A DNA stretch of 64,000 nt from Paracrocinitomix sp039939375. Its GTDB lineage: Bacteria; Bacteroidota; Bacteroidia; Flavobacteriales_D; Crocinitomicaceae. The stretch covers positions 124,001 to 188,000 of the forward strand of contig JBDVJO010000003.1 of NCBI GenBank assembly GCA_039939375.1, read 5' to 3'. This document shows, piece by piece, positions 1-9,302 of this stretch. Position 1 is the first letter of the stretch. The number at the start of each line of letters is the position of its first letter. The notes beneath the pieces are model-generated. The model was not told where the DNA came from, did no database searches, and saw nothing but the letters and a program-made list of their open reading frames with translations. The position numbers and the translations under genes are program-made.

Positions 1-2235
1 TTTGGTCAACGCGTTGGTGTTGTACTGAGCGGTGGTGGCGCAATTGGTTTCGCACATATTGGAGTTTTAAAGGCTTTAGAAGAACACGATATTCCAATTG
101 ACTATATCACAGGCACATCTGCCGGAGCCTTAATTGGAGGCATGTATTGCTCTGGATTTTCTCCTCAAGAAATTGAAGACATTGTGCTTTCAGAAACCTT
201 TGAAGTAATTGCCAGTGGTGACATTGAAGATGAATTCAAGTATTATATTGAAGATCCTGATTATGATGCCAGTCTATTTTCGTTGCGCTTAAGTAAAGAT
301 TCAATTTTTCAGAAGGCCTTGGCTACAAATGTTTTGAATCCCACCTTTCTAGATTTAATCATGATGAAGTTTTTGGCATTGAATCCACCAGAAGCACAGG
401 CCAATTATGACAGTTTGTTCATTCCTTACCGTTGTATTGCATCTGATATTGTGACCAAATCATCTATCATGTTTAAATCAGGAAATTTGAACGAATCTGT
501 TCGGGCTTCTATGACTTATCCATTCTTCATTAGCCCAATAGAAATTGATGGCGTATTGATGTTTGATGGTGGACTCTACAATAACTTCCCCGCAGAAAAT
601 ATGTATCAAGAATTTGACCCAGACTATATCATAGGTTCAAACGTATCGTACAATGAACCGCCCCCAGTAGAAGATGATTTAATGTCTCAGGTAAGAAACA
701 TGTTCTCTTCACACTCTGACTATAGTTTACCTTGTGAATCTGGCATCATTATAGAACCAGAGCTAAGTTTAATGGGAACTTTTGAATTCGATAAAATTAA
801 GCAAGCGATTGACGAAGGTTATAATGCAACAATTGCACAGATAGATTCGATCAAACAAAGTGTTGACCTCAGAATTAGCAAAGAAGAAAGAGCAAAATCT
901 AGAGCGATTTACAAAGCAAAAAGAAGATCGCTGATGATCTCTGGAATTGAATCTCACGGGGTTAAAAAAGAGCAAGCGAATTACATTGAAAGTAAATTAT
1001 TAAAAACTAAAAAGAATGAGGAAATCGATTATGAAACCTTGAAAAAGAGATACCTAAAACTCTACCAGTCAGAGCATATCCGTTCACTTTTTCCAACCCT
1101 TACATATAAAAATGATTCAACGCAGCAACTAAACATAAATGTGAAAAAAGAAAAGCCTTTACGGGTGGCTTTTGGAGGACATTATTCTTCAAGACCGGTT
1201 AATACCGGTTTTTTGAGTGTCTCTTATTCTGACTTTTATGTCACACCTTATACCGCTTATGCAAATGCCTATTTTGGTAAATTTTACGGTTCAGTAAAAG
1301 CAGGAATGAAATTCTTCCTACCTACGCGTTCTATATCTTATATAGAGCCTTCTTTTGTTATGAACAGATGGGATTACTTCAGAAGTTTCGCAACTTTCTT
1401 TGAAGATGTGCAGCCTTCTTATATCGTTCAAAACGAAATATTTTGGAGATTTCAATACAATATTGCAACTTCTAATAAGGGAAAATTAGTGCTTGATTTT
1501 TCTAATGGTATCAATGAAGATGATTATTATCAAGATAAAAATTTCACGAAAGAAGATACCTCTGACTACACCCGATTCCTATTCTATTCTCCGGGTGTTA
1601 AATATTCTTACAATTCTTTAAACAGAAAGCAATTTGCCTCTGCAGGAACCGATTTTTACGCGCAGGCAAGATTTGTTCATGGTATAGAAAACACCACTCC
1701 AGGGTCTACAGCAATAAATACTATGGAAGGAAAATCAATTAAAAACTGGGCCTATTTAAAGGTGCATTATAAAAACTACTTTATGCGTAAAGGAATTTAT
1801 AGGCTCGGATTAATGGCAGAAGGGCTATATTCGTTTCAACCCTATTTTCAAAACTATCGTGCAAGTATTCAGTCAGCACATGCTTTTCAGCCAGTACCTG
1901 ACGCCAATCTTGCCTTTTATGATGATTTTAGAGCCAACAAGTATTTAGGAGCCGGAATCATGAATATCTTTTCAATAAAAGACTATGTTGACTTTAGAAT
2001 TGAAGCCTATATCTTTCAACCTATCGTAAGAATTCTGGATAAATATGGACATGCTTCTGATGGTCCATTATTTGAAGACCGCTTTGGGATAGCAAGCGCT
2101 TCTATTGTATATCACTCACCAATTGGACCCTTAAGAGCATCTGTTAACTATACGGGATCTGAATCTATCATTGACCCACTCACCTTTCAGTTGAGTTTTG
2201 GTTACGTTATATTTAATAATCAAGGCATAAAATAA
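1..2235 (+). CDS. Patatin-like phospholipase with C-terminal outer-membrane barrel (5' partial)
   Basis: The reading frame is open from the first base, so the true start lies upstream and 744 residues are visible. The patatin fold is clear: an oxyanion-hole glycine run SGGGAIG at residues 10-16, a nucleophile elbow GTSAG with Ser40, and the catalytic Asp in a DGG motif at about residue 189 (Ser-Asp dyad). A lysine/glutamate-rich linker follows at about 270-360. The last roughly 360 residues are aromatic-rich, alternating beta strands resembling a surface-antigen/Omp85-type barrel. This matches the PlpD-like class of bacterial patatins, in which the barrel places the lipase in the outer membrane. 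The expected activity is hydrolysis of phospholipid or other acyl esters. An internal ATG at 142 would lose the catalytic serine and is not the start. It converges on the efflux operon, sharing a hairpin terminator. Confidence 0.88.
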   Translation, partial: FGQRVGVVLSGGGAIGFAHIGVLKALEEHDIPIDYITGTSAGALIGGMYCSGFSPQEIEDIVLSETFEVIASGDIEDEFKYYIEDPDYDASLFSLRLSKDSIFQKALATNVLNPTFLDLIMMKFLALNPPEAQANYDSLFIPYRCIASDIVTKSSIMFKSGNLNESVRASMTYPFFISPIEIDGVLMFDGGLYNNFPAENMYQEFDPDYIIGSNVSYNEPPPVEDDLMSQVRNMFSSHSDYSLPCESGIIIEPELSLMGTFEFDKIKQAIDEGYNATIAQIDSIKQSVDLRISKEERAKSRAIYKAKRRSLMISGIESHGVKKEQANYIESKLLKTKKNEEIDYETLKKRYLKLYQSEHIRSLFPTLTYKNDSTQQLNINVKKEKPLRVAFGGHYSSRPVNTGFLSVSYSDFYVTPYTAYANAYFGKFYGSVKAGMKFFLPTRSISYIEPSFVMNRWDYFRSFATFFEDVQPSYIVQNEIFWRFQYNIATSNKGKLVLDFSNGINEDDYYQDKNFTKEDTSDYTRFLFYSPGVKYSYNSLNRKQFASAGTDFYAQARFVHGIENTTPGSTAINTMEGKSIKNWAYLKVHYKNYFMRKGIYRLGLMAEGLYSFQPYFQNYRASIQSAHAFQPVPDANLAFYDDFRANKYLGAGIMNIFSIKDYVDFRIEAYIFQPIVRILDKYGHASDGPLFEDRFGIASASIVYHSPIGPLRASVNYTGSESIIDPLTFQLSFGYVIFNNQGIK

Positions 2236-2267
2236 AAAAGCTTCCCTCTGAAAAAGGAAGCTTTTTT
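2236..2267. terminator. Bidirectional rho-independent terminator
   Basis: A 10-bp perfect stem (AAAAGCTTCC / GGAAGCTTTT) with a 10-nt loop sits between the convergent patatin and RND genes. It has a T run on the plus side and an A run on the left, so it can stop transcription from both directions. Confidence 0.85.
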
Positions 2268-2290
2268 ACTGTTAACCAAACAAATGAATG

Positions 2291-5200
2291 TTAAATGTTT
2301 GAACGCATAGGCGTGTTAGACATTCTATAAATCCACAACTTAAACCTGTATAATAGAAGGTACATTACAGGAATAATGATCAAAGTTAAGAAAGTTGCGA
2401 ACGTTAGACCAAAAATAATGGTCCAAGACATTGGTCCGAAGAACATGGTGTTGTCTCCTCCAATGTAAAAGTTCGCGTTATACTCCGTTAACAAGGTCGT
2501 AAAGTCTATGTTGATACCAACTGCCAGGGGAATTAATCCTAATACAGTAGTAATCGCCGTAAGTAAAACGGGTCTTAATCTGGTTTTACCTGCAGTAACA
2601 ATAGCAGATTTAATCTCTTCAAGTGGCAATTGTTCAAATTCACCCAAGCCCAGCTCCTCTCTTCTTCTCTTTCTAATTAGGTTTGTGTAATCTATCAATA
2701 CAATAGCATTGTTCACTACGACCCCCGCCAGGGATATGATACCAATCATGGTCATCATGATTACGAAATCCATCTGGAAAATTACTTCTCCTAACAAAAC
2801 TCCGATAAAAGAGAACAATATCGCCAATCCAATAATCACAGGAGTTGAGAAGGCGTTAAATTGTCCTACAATTACCAACATAATAATGAATACAGCAATC
2901 AATAATGCCTTTGATAAAAAGGCCATCTCTTTTTCTTGCTCTTCTTGTTGTCCTGTAAAATTGTAATCAACTCCAGGATTTATTTCATTATTGGCTTCAT
3001 ACTCTTCCATCAACACTTTCAATTCTTCTACTACTTCATTTGGATTAGATCCCTCTGAAACTGATGAATAAATAGTCACAACTGGCGTCAAATCTTTATG
3101 TACCACAGTAGAATAAGTGTTTGTTGCTTTCGGTTCTTTGATTAATGATCTCACCGGTATACGAAGCATCTGACCTTTATTATTTCTAAAAATTAGTTTT
3201 TGATCCAATAAGGCATCCAAATCTGAACGAGATTCTTGATTGAATCGCACAACGATATCATACGTTTCATCTTTCACTTTAAAAGTAGATATATCTGCTC
3301 CGAAAAGTGATGTTCTTAAAGCATTACCAATTTGACCGGTACTCGTATTGAATAATCTAGCTTTTTCTCTATCAATTTCAATCTGAAGTTCTGGCTTTCC
3401 TGTCTCTACGTCAAGTTTTAATTGATCTACTCCTATCACATTCTTTCTGTCAAGAAATAAACGCATACGGTTGGCTTCAGCAATAAGTGAATCGTACTCT
3501 ACTTCTCCGCTAATCTCTAAGTTAATTGGTGGAGCAGTTGGTGGTCCCTCATTATTCTTATCTACTGTAATTTGAACATCTGCCGGGAATTTACCTTTTA
3601 AACCTTTTGAGATTTTTTCCATAATCTCACCCGTATTATACTGGCCTCTATCTTTAAACTCAGCAAAGTTAATGGTTACCCTACCCTTATGTGGCGTATT
3701 CCCCATCACAATTCCTTGGGCTGGATCTGAGGTCCCTTCACCTACCTGCGCAATAACTGACTGAATTATCCATTGCTCAAATGGCTTTCCTATGGTATCA
3801 TTAATTTCAGTAGGAATAATTTCTTCAGTAATTAATCGCTCAACTTCTAATGTTGTTTCATTCGTTGTCTTGATGTCAGTACCAATTGGATGTTGAATAA
3901 AAACGTTCACATAGTTTGGCTGATTCTCTGGAAAAAACAACACTTTAGGCGGAAACATCATCATTAGCACACCTGAAATCGGTAACATTAAAAAGATAAC
4001 AATGAAGAATACCACTGGTCTGTGTTTTGCTATTGCAAAATTCAACAGGGCTCTATACTTTTCTTCTAGCCATGGTAAAAATTTATTTTGGAATCCTTCA
4101 ATTGCTGGCAAAGCAAGTTTATGGAATAGAATCAACATTCCTCCAATAATTAAGAAGTTACCTTCAATAATTGCTCCCGCAATTGCCGTTAAAGCACCTA
4201 ATCCAACCAAAATAAGAATAGGTAAAATCAATATTTTGAAAGGTGTTTCTCTTGGAATAAACAAATATTTAGAAACTAATGACATCATTCCTCCGAACAT
4301 CATCATTGTACCTGCCGCACCTCCGAACATTCCGGCTACGATTCCAGCAGTTAATACGGCCAAAATCAAAGACACGAAAATATTTAATGCAACGTGCCAT
4401 TTTTTGAAAGTCACGAAGAACAAAATAAAGAAGGCAACTAAAAAGAATAAGAAGGCTAATGAAGGTCCGCCAGGATTAATAAAATCAGGTAATGCCATTA
4501 CGATAGCTCCAACAGATACCCAGAACCTCACCTTTTCAAATTTCGGTTCTTTTTCTTTCAACTTCATGTACATTGCTGTTAGTACCGGATTGATAACCAA
4601 AGCAACAAACAATGAAGACCCTAGAACGATAATTAAGGTAATTGGCAAGTATTTCATGAACTCACCCATCATTCCTGGCCAGAATGCCAAAGGAATAAAT
4701 GCTCCTAACGTTGTTGCAGTTGAAGCAATAATTGGCCAAGCAATTTCTCCAACACCTTTTTTCGCTGCAGTAAATCCGTCATATCCTTCCTCCATTAAAC
4801 GTTGCACGTTTTCAACTACCACAATTCCGTTATCTACCAACATTCCTAGCGCCAGTACCAACGAGAACAACACCATTACATTCAAGGTCACGCCCATAGC
4901 TGATAAAATCAAGAATGACATGAACATAGATAAAGGAATTGCTACCCCAACAAACAAGGAGTTACGCAGTCCTAAAAAGAATAACAGGACACCAACTACT
5001 AATAAAACTCCAAAAATAATCGAGTTCTCAAGGTTAGATACCATCTCTTCAGTTTTTCCTGACTGATCATTAGTTACTGAAATATTAACCCCTGCTGGAA
5101 TAATATTTTTAGGTTTTACCTCTTCTAGAATCTGATTAATTTTTTTAGAGGCTTCTAACAAGTTTTCGCCACTTCTCTTCTTAACATCTAGCATCACAAC

Positions 5201-6061
5201 TGTTCTTCCTCTTTCTCTTGCATAAGACGTTGTATCAGCATCAGCAAACTTAATTTCTGCAATATCTTTTAGATAAACTGGCTTGTAATCTTCTTGTTTT
5301 ACAATGACATTTCCAATTTCAAGTGCCGATTTAAATTTTCCTTCAATTTGGATTGTTCTTTTCGTTGAACCATCAAGGTACTCACCTCCAGACATGGTAA
5401 TGTTTTCATTCTGGATGGCTCCCTGAATATCTCCAAAAGATACATCAACTGCCTCTGCTTTTTTAGGGTCTACCAAGATTTGCATTTCTTGTTCTTGCGT
5501 TCCTCTGATATCTACCGCAGAAATTTCTGGCAAATCTTCAATCAAATCTTCAAGGCGTTCTCCATATTCATTCAGCTGCACAATAGAATAATCACCAGAA
5601 AGGTTGATATTCATAATTGGCATTTCTGAAATATCCATCTCAAAAATGTTTGGTTCTACCGGTAAGTCAGTGGGAAAACCTTTTGAAGATCGCGCTTTAT
5701 CTACCGCATCTTTTACCTCTTGTAAGGCTTGTTTGGTCGATACTTTAAAATCGAACTTCACTTGTATTGAAGCATAACCATCAATTGAATTAGATTTGAT
5801 TTCATCTACATTCTTAATTGAATTCAGTTCTTTTTCAATAGGATCAGTGATCTTATCGGCTATAATTTTTGGTGAGTTTCCTGGATATGCAATTCCCACG
5901 TATATTTCTGGGATTTGAAGCTCAGGAAAGTTCTCTTTAGGCATGCTTTGATAAGCCGCCATACCTCCAAAAAGGAACATTGCAATAAATAGATAAACAG
6001 TTTTTCTATTGACTACCGCCCAAGAGGATATTTTAAATTCTTTTTGATTTTCTAAACTCAT
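2291..6061 (-). CDS. RND-family efflux transporter permease (HAE1/AcrB-like), long form
   Basis: This is the inner-membrane proton antiporter of a tripartite efflux pump. Its 1256 residues show the duplicated RND architecture: an N-terminal TM1, a first periplasmic porter loop (about 35-335), the TM2-6 block, a second loop and the final TM block. The TM4 proton-relay motif is LVDNGIVVVEN; one of the AcrB Asp pair is Asn, as in many RND subfamilies. The matching TM10 segment is GVVVNNAIVLID. The protein is about 200 residues longer than AcrB because extra hydrophobic segments, perhaps five or six helices, lie at about 500-655 between the two halves. It is the last gene of the tetR-tolC-MFP-RND operon, 7 nt after the adaptor gene. 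The general substrate class (hydrophobic drugs, detergents) is inferred from the family; the actual substrate cannot be told. Confidence 0.93.
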   Translation of the reverse strand: MSLENQKEFKISSWAVVNRKTVYLFIAMFLFGGMAAYQSMPKENFPELQIPEIYVGIAYPGNSPKIIADKITDPIEKELNSIKNVDEIKSNSIDGYASIQVKFDFKVSTKQALQEVKDAVDKARSSKGFPTDLPVEPNIFEMDISEMPIMNINLSGDYSIVQLNEYGERLEDLIEDLPEISAVDIRGTQEQEMQILVDPKKAEAVDVSFGDIQGAIQNENITMSGGEYLDGSTKRTIQIEGKFKSALEIGNVIVKQEDYKPVYLKDIAEIKFADADTTSYARERGRTVVMLDVKKRSGENLLEASKKINQILEEVKPKNIIPAGVNISVTNDQSGKTEEMVSNLENSIIFGVLLVVGVLLFFLGLRNSLFVGVAIPLSMFMSFLILSAMGVTLNVMVLFSLVLALGMLVDNGIVVVENVQRLMEEGYDGFTAAKKGVGEIAWPIIASTATTLGAFIPLAFWPGMMGEFMKYLPITLIIVLGSSLFVALVINPVLTAMYMKLKEKEPKFEKVRFWVSVGAIVMALPDFINPGGPSLAFLFFLVAFFILFFVTFKKWHVALNIFVSLILAVLTAGIVAGMFGGAAGTMMMFGGMMSLVSKYLFIPRETPFKILILPILILVGLGALTAIAGAIIEGNFLIIGGMLILFHKLALPAIEGFQNKFLPWLEEKYRALLNFAIAKHRPVVFFIVIFLMLPISGVLMMMFPPKVLFFPENQPNYVNVFIQHPIGTDIKTTNETTLEVERLITEEIIPTEINDTIGKPFEQWIIQSVIAQVGEGTSDPAQGIVMGNTPHKGRVTINFAEFKDRGQYNTGEIMEKISKGLKGKFPADVQITVDKNNEGPPTAPPINLEISGEVEYDSLIAEANRMRLFLDRKNVIGVDQLKLDVETGKPELQIEIDREKARLFNTSTGQIGNALRTSLFGADISTFKVKDETYDIVVRFNQESRSDLDALLDQKLIFRNNKGQMLRIPVRSLIKEPKATNTYSTVVHKDLTPVVTIYSSVSEGSNPNEVVEELKVLMEEYEANNEINPGVDYNFTGQQEEQEKEMAFLSKALLIAVFIIMLVIVGQFNAFSTPVIIGLAILFSFIGVLLGEVIFQMDFVIMMTMIGIISLAGVVVNNAIVLIDYTNLIRKRRREELGLGEFEQLPLEEIKSAIVTAGKTRLRPVLLTAITTVLGLIPLAVGINIDFTTLLTEYNANFYIGGDNTMFFGPMSWTIIFGLTFATFLTLIIIPVMYLLLYRFKLWIYRMSNTPMRSNI

Positions 6062-6068
6062 TTCAATT

Positions 6069-7217
6069 TTATTGAATGGTTACTATATCTGATTCAGTTA
6101 TTCCTTTTGCTCCTTTAACTACTACTTTATCGTTTGCAGTTAGCGATCCAGAACCAATTGGCTCAATACATGCTTCGCCTTTGTATTTTTTAATAACATT
6201 GATAAAGACTTTTTCAACGCCAGTACCTGCTTTCGTTTTATTGATCTTGTACACGTATGAGTTGTTCTGTGTGTCTTGAAGAATTGATTCAGCGTTGATT
6301 ACAATAGCATCTTTCTTAGCGTAATCTGTCAAGTTTACTTTTGCCAATAGGTTTGGCAGCAACAACTTGTTTTCTTTCACATCAATTCTAATTCTAAACG
6401 TTCTATTGGTAGGATCAATGAAATTACCTTTACTCGTAATCGTAGATTTAATAATAGTATCATTCAAAGATGGAAAGTTCAAGTCAACGCTGGTACCAAC
6501 GTTGATTTTACCCAATAAATTCTCAGAAATAGATGCCGTAATTTTTACGTCTTTATTATCTACTAATCTCAGTAACGGAACTCCCGGAGCAGCCATTTCA
6601 CCTAAGCTTATTCTAACTTCATCAATGGTTCCTGAAAAAGGCGCTCGTACAACAGTTTTTCCTTGTTGACTTTTCATTGTCTTGATTGAGCTTTCTAATC
6701 TATTTTTATTAGATTTTGCTTGCTCAAATTCAATTTCAGTTCCAACACCCTCATCCATTAGCTTCTTTTGCTTTTCATACATAAAGTTGGCTAATTCTAA
6801 CTGCGTTTCAACTTCTTCAATTTGAGAAGAAAGGATGGCCGCATCTATCGTAACTAAGGCTTGACCTTTAGATACTTTTTGCCCTTCTTTAACATGTACC
6901 TGACGAATGGTTCCGCTGGCTTCTGCGTTAATCATTGCGTTCTTGTCGGTTTCAACAGCTCCTTGAACTTCAATTTTGTGTACAAAATCTTTTATCTGTA
7001 CCTCTTCTGCAGTAACAACCAAAGTATTTTCAACCTGATTGGTATCTAAAGCAGCTATTTGAACATTCAAATCAGATAATACCGCTTTAATAGAATCTCT
7101 TTGACTGATTAAATCTGCCAATTTTTGATCACCGTTTCCTGACTCTTCTACTCCCACACATGCAGAAAGCATCAAACCTGAAATTCCGGCTATAATTAAT
7201 TTATTTTTTGTAATCAT
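6069..7217 (-). CDS. RND efflux periplasmic adaptor (HlyD/AcrA-like membrane fusion protein), lipoprotein
   Basis: The 382-residue protein begins with a lipoprotein signal ending in the lipobox LSAC (Cys20), so it is probably anchored in the inner membrane facing the periplasm. A short coiled coil follows (about 28-60). Next come the split biotinyl-lipoyl-like domain (the GTIRQVHVKEGQKVSKGQ region and its partner around VVRAPFSGTIDEV), a helical hairpin (about 130-180), a beta-barrel domain and the membrane-proximal domain. It links the RND pump to the TolC-like channel. The gene lies 11 nt from tolC and 7 nt from the RND gene, so co-translation within one operon is expected. Confidence 0.93.
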   Translation of the reverse strand: MITKNKLIIAGISGLMLSACVGVEESGNGDQKLADLISQRDSIKAVLSDLNVQIAALDTNQVENTLVVTAEEVQIKDFVHKIEVQGAVETDKNAMINAEASGTIRQVHVKEGQKVSKGQALVTIDAAILSSQIEEVETQLELANFMYEKQKKLMDEGVGTEIEFEQAKSNKNRLESSIKTMKSQQGKTVVRAPFSGTIDEVRISLGEMAAPGVPLLRLVDNKDVKITASISENLLGKINVGTSVDLNFPSLNDTIIKSTITSKGNFIDPTNRTFRIRIDVKENKLLLPNLLAKVNLTDYAKKDAIVINAESILQDTQNNSYVYKINKTKAGTGVEKVFINVIKKYKGEACIEPIGSGSLTANDKVVVKGAKGITESDIVTIQ

Positions 7218-7228
7218 TGTTATTGGTA

Positions 7229-8563
7229 TTATTGATTGAATAATTTATCTAGTTGAATTTTAACAGAAAGAAGCTCCATGATTGATCCTATATAGGTTCC
7301 TTCTGCTTGTAATAATTGATTTTGTAATTGTGTTACCTCTAAAGAAGAGATTGCACCGTTTGCCTTCTTCTTCAATGCTTGGCTAAAAATAAATTGTGCT
7401 AACTCTACATTCTTTTTTTCAATCTCCATCATTTCTCTAGCATTTTCAAAGCTTGCTTTGAGCTGTAATTCCTGAAACTCTAATGTTCTTTCGAGATTAG
7501 AAATGTTATTGACGTCTTGCTCAATTTTAATTTCTGCTTGCTGCACTTTCATCACTTTCATACCAGATGAAGTAATTGGAATTTGAAGACCAATCCCCCA
7601 AACCGTAGTGGGATACCAAGCACCATCATTAAAGAAGTTAAACTCGTTTCTAAAAGCATTTTGAGAATGCTGTAAAAAAGCTCCCAAAGACGGATAATAA
7701 GCCGCCTTCTCGTTCATTAAACTAAATTCATCTAATGTCTTTTGCTCATTGAGCATTTGATAATTGTTGTTTGATTTGGCATCATATGATTTAGTTACCG
7801 GTGAATCCGCCAAAATGCTTGCTAACACTTCATCCAGATTCTCTGTTAATTCTAATGACTTATCAAAATCATACCCCATCTGCAGTTTTAACAAGTTCTT
7901 CGCTATTTCAGCTTGTCGCTTCGCAGAATTTCTAGAACTCTTAATTCTATTCACTGCTAATACAATTTGATCGGCATCTTCTTTTAAGATGAATCCATTA
8001 TCGAAAAGTACTCTTGTTTCTTTCTCTAATTTCTCAGTAGAAACAAGTATTGAATCCATTAATTCTACGTTTTTTTCAGCAACCAAAACATTATAGTAGG
8101 CTTCACGCACCATAGACTTGATTTCAGACTTTGAACGTTCAACACCATTTTCGTTCATCTGCATCCAAAACTTCGCAAATTTTAATCCTACGATATAAGA
8201 ACCGTCAAAAATTAATTGGTTAACGTTAAAAGTTAGTGAAGTAGAAAACTTCTGTCCCATCTGAAATTCCATCACTTCACCTGCTGGTGCATTAGGATTA
8301 AATAAGGAAGCATCTACAACAGAAACCGGAATATCAATTAAGTTTTGAAAATTCCCTTCAGCATTGATTTGAGGCAAACCGATTGCTGTAGTTTCCCAAA
8401 CTCTTTTTTTAGCTGCTTCTACATCCAAAAGGGCATTTTTCATTTTCTCATTATTATTCACTCCAAATTCTTCAGCTTGCGTTAAGCTAAATGAAGATTG
8501 ATCTTGAGCGAAGGTTGTCCCCAAAATCAGCAGTGATAAAAGAGCTAGTGTATTTTTTATCAT
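7229..8563 (-). CDS. TolC-family outer membrane efflux channel
   Basis: This 444-residue protein has a Sec signal peptide (about residues 1-19, TTFAQ before the mature end). It contains the two-fold repeated, mostly helical OEP architecture, with long amphipathic helices around 140-240 and 330-440 and short strand-rich segments between them (about 85-120 and 290-315). It forms the outer-membrane exit duct of the pump encoded downstream. It lies between the tetR gene (10-nt gap) and the adaptor gene (11-nt gap) on the same strand. Confidence 0.92.
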   Translation of the reverse strand: MIKNTLALLSLLILGTTFAQDQSSFSLTQAEEFGVNNNEKMKNALLDVEAAKKRVWETTAIGLPQINAEGNFQNLIDIPVSVVDASLFNPNAPAGEVMEFQMGQKFSTSLTFNVNQLIFDGSYIVGLKFAKFWMQMNENGVERSKSEIKSMVREAYYNVLVAEKNVELMDSILVSTEKLEKETRVLFDNGFILKEDADQIVLAVNRIKSSRNSAKRQAEIAKNLLKLQMGYDFDKSLELTENLDEVLASILADSPVTKSYDAKSNNNYQMLNEQKTLDEFSLMNEKAAYYPSLGAFLQHSQNAFRNEFNFFNDGAWYPTTVWGIGLQIPITSSGMKVMKVQQAEIKIEQDVNNISNLERTLEFQELQLKASFENAREMMEIEKKNVELAQFIFSQALKKKANGAISSLEVTQLQNQLLQAEGTYIGSIMELLSVKIQLDKLFNQ

Positions 8564-8573
8564 GATGTTTATT

Positions 8574-9203
8574 TTAAAGCCCTAAGTTGAAGGACTTGTC
8601 TTTTTTAATTAATTCAGTTAAATATTTTAATCCTTTTTCGCTGGCACAGCCTCTAATGTGATATCTAATTACCTCAGAATATATTTCGTCCGCTTTAAGA
8701 TTAGCTTGATTTGATAAATCTCCGCTCATAATGATGTCAATCATGCGCACATAGATACCAGCTATTACTTTAGCGTTTAAATTTTTTCTATATAATCCCT
8801 GATTTATTCCATTAACTAAGTTTTGCTCTATACATCCAACAACATATTCTTCTTTATGGCATTCCATCATCTTTTGAGCAGATGGATGGTATCTTGCCAA
8901 ATCAAAAAATATTGAAGGATGAACACGTGACAAGGTTTCACTTATTGATTTACTTATTCTCAACATCTGCTCAATGGCGTTTTCAGTATGTTCTACAATT
9001 TCTTGTATTGCTTCTTGCTCAATATCTTGCTGCAAAGACACACACTGTTCCACCAAATTATTCTTATCTGTAACGTATAAATACAATGTTTTCTTAGAAA
9101 TCCCAAGCTGTCTCGCCATCTCGTCCATAGTCATACTTTTGATTCCGTACCTCATATATATTGAGGTAGCGGCTAATAGTAATTCCCTTTTTTTCTCTTC
9201 CAT
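8574..9203 (-). CDS. TetR/AcrR-family transcriptional regulator of the efflux operon
   Basis: The 209-residue protein has the TetR N-terminal helix-turn-helix (residues 5-50, with MTMDEMARQLGISKKTLYLY as the core) and a helical ligand/dimer domain. It is the first gene of the efflux operon rather than divergent from it, so autorepression would control the whole pump. A perfect 7-bp inverted repeat lies at 9232-9261 upstream of the start, and a -7 box ends only 4 nt before the ATG (see separate entries). The inducing ligand is unknown; repressor action is inferred from the family. Confidence 0.9.
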   Translation of the reverse strand: MEEKKRELLLAATSIYMRYGIKSMTMDEMARQLGISKKTLYLYVTDKNNLVEQCVSLQQDIEQEAIQEIVEHTENAIEQMLRISKSISETLSRVHPSIFFDLARYHPSAQKMMECHKEEYVVGCIEQNLVNGINQGLYRKNLNAKVIAGIYVRMIDIIMSGDLSNQANLKADEIYSEVIRYHIRGCASEKGLKYLTELIKKDKSFNLGL

Positions 9204-9207
9204 GATG

Positions 9208-9215
9208 CAAAACTA
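9208..9215 (-). promoter_or_regulatory. -7 promoter box of the tetR-efflux operon
   Basis: On the minus strand the sequence TAGTTTTG matches the Bacteroidota -7 consensus TAnnTTTG and is followed after 4 nt by the tetR ATG. A TTTC lies 18 nt upstream as a weak -33 element. The geometry predicts a leaderless or nearly leaderless transcript. Confidence 0.5.
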
Positions 9216-9231
9216 AACACAAATATTTAAT

Positions 9232-9261
9232 TAGAAACGTTTTTTGTGTAAAATGTTTCTA
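9232..9261. promoter_or_regulatory. Candidate TetR operator (inverted repeat)
   Basis: TAGAAAC, 16 nt, then GTTTCTA: perfect 7-bp arms in the intergenic space between tetR and the RNase H gene. It covers the expected -33 region of the tetR promoter, the position from which a bound repressor would block transcription. It may also affect the divergent RNase H promoter. Confidence 0.5.
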
Positions 9262-9290
9262 TTGTGCAGAATGTTTTCGATAGAATGTAC

Positions 9291-9298
9291 TATTTTTG
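9291..9298 (+). promoter_or_regulatory. -7 promoter box of the RNase H gene
   Basis: TATTTTTG fits TAnnTTTG. It lies 4 nt before an in-frame GTG codon (9303), again suggesting a near-leaderless mRNA and arguing against the upstream in-frame starts at 9264 and 9285. Confidence 0.4.
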
Positions 9299-9302
9299 GG
9301 AC

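Noticed and set aside
4002..5066. Long plus-strand open frame (354 codons) antisense to the RND gene
   Set aside because: Its translation is low-complexity and Ile/Asn/Lys-rich with no family features, and it mirrors the transmembrane codons of the real gene on the other strand.
9264..9302. Upstream in-frame starts of rnhA (GTG 9264, ATG 9285)
   Set aside because: A TAnnTTTG promoter box at 9291-9298 lies downstream of both, and residues before VSKKKKYYVVW do not look like domain sequence. Kept as an uncertainty, not as the call.
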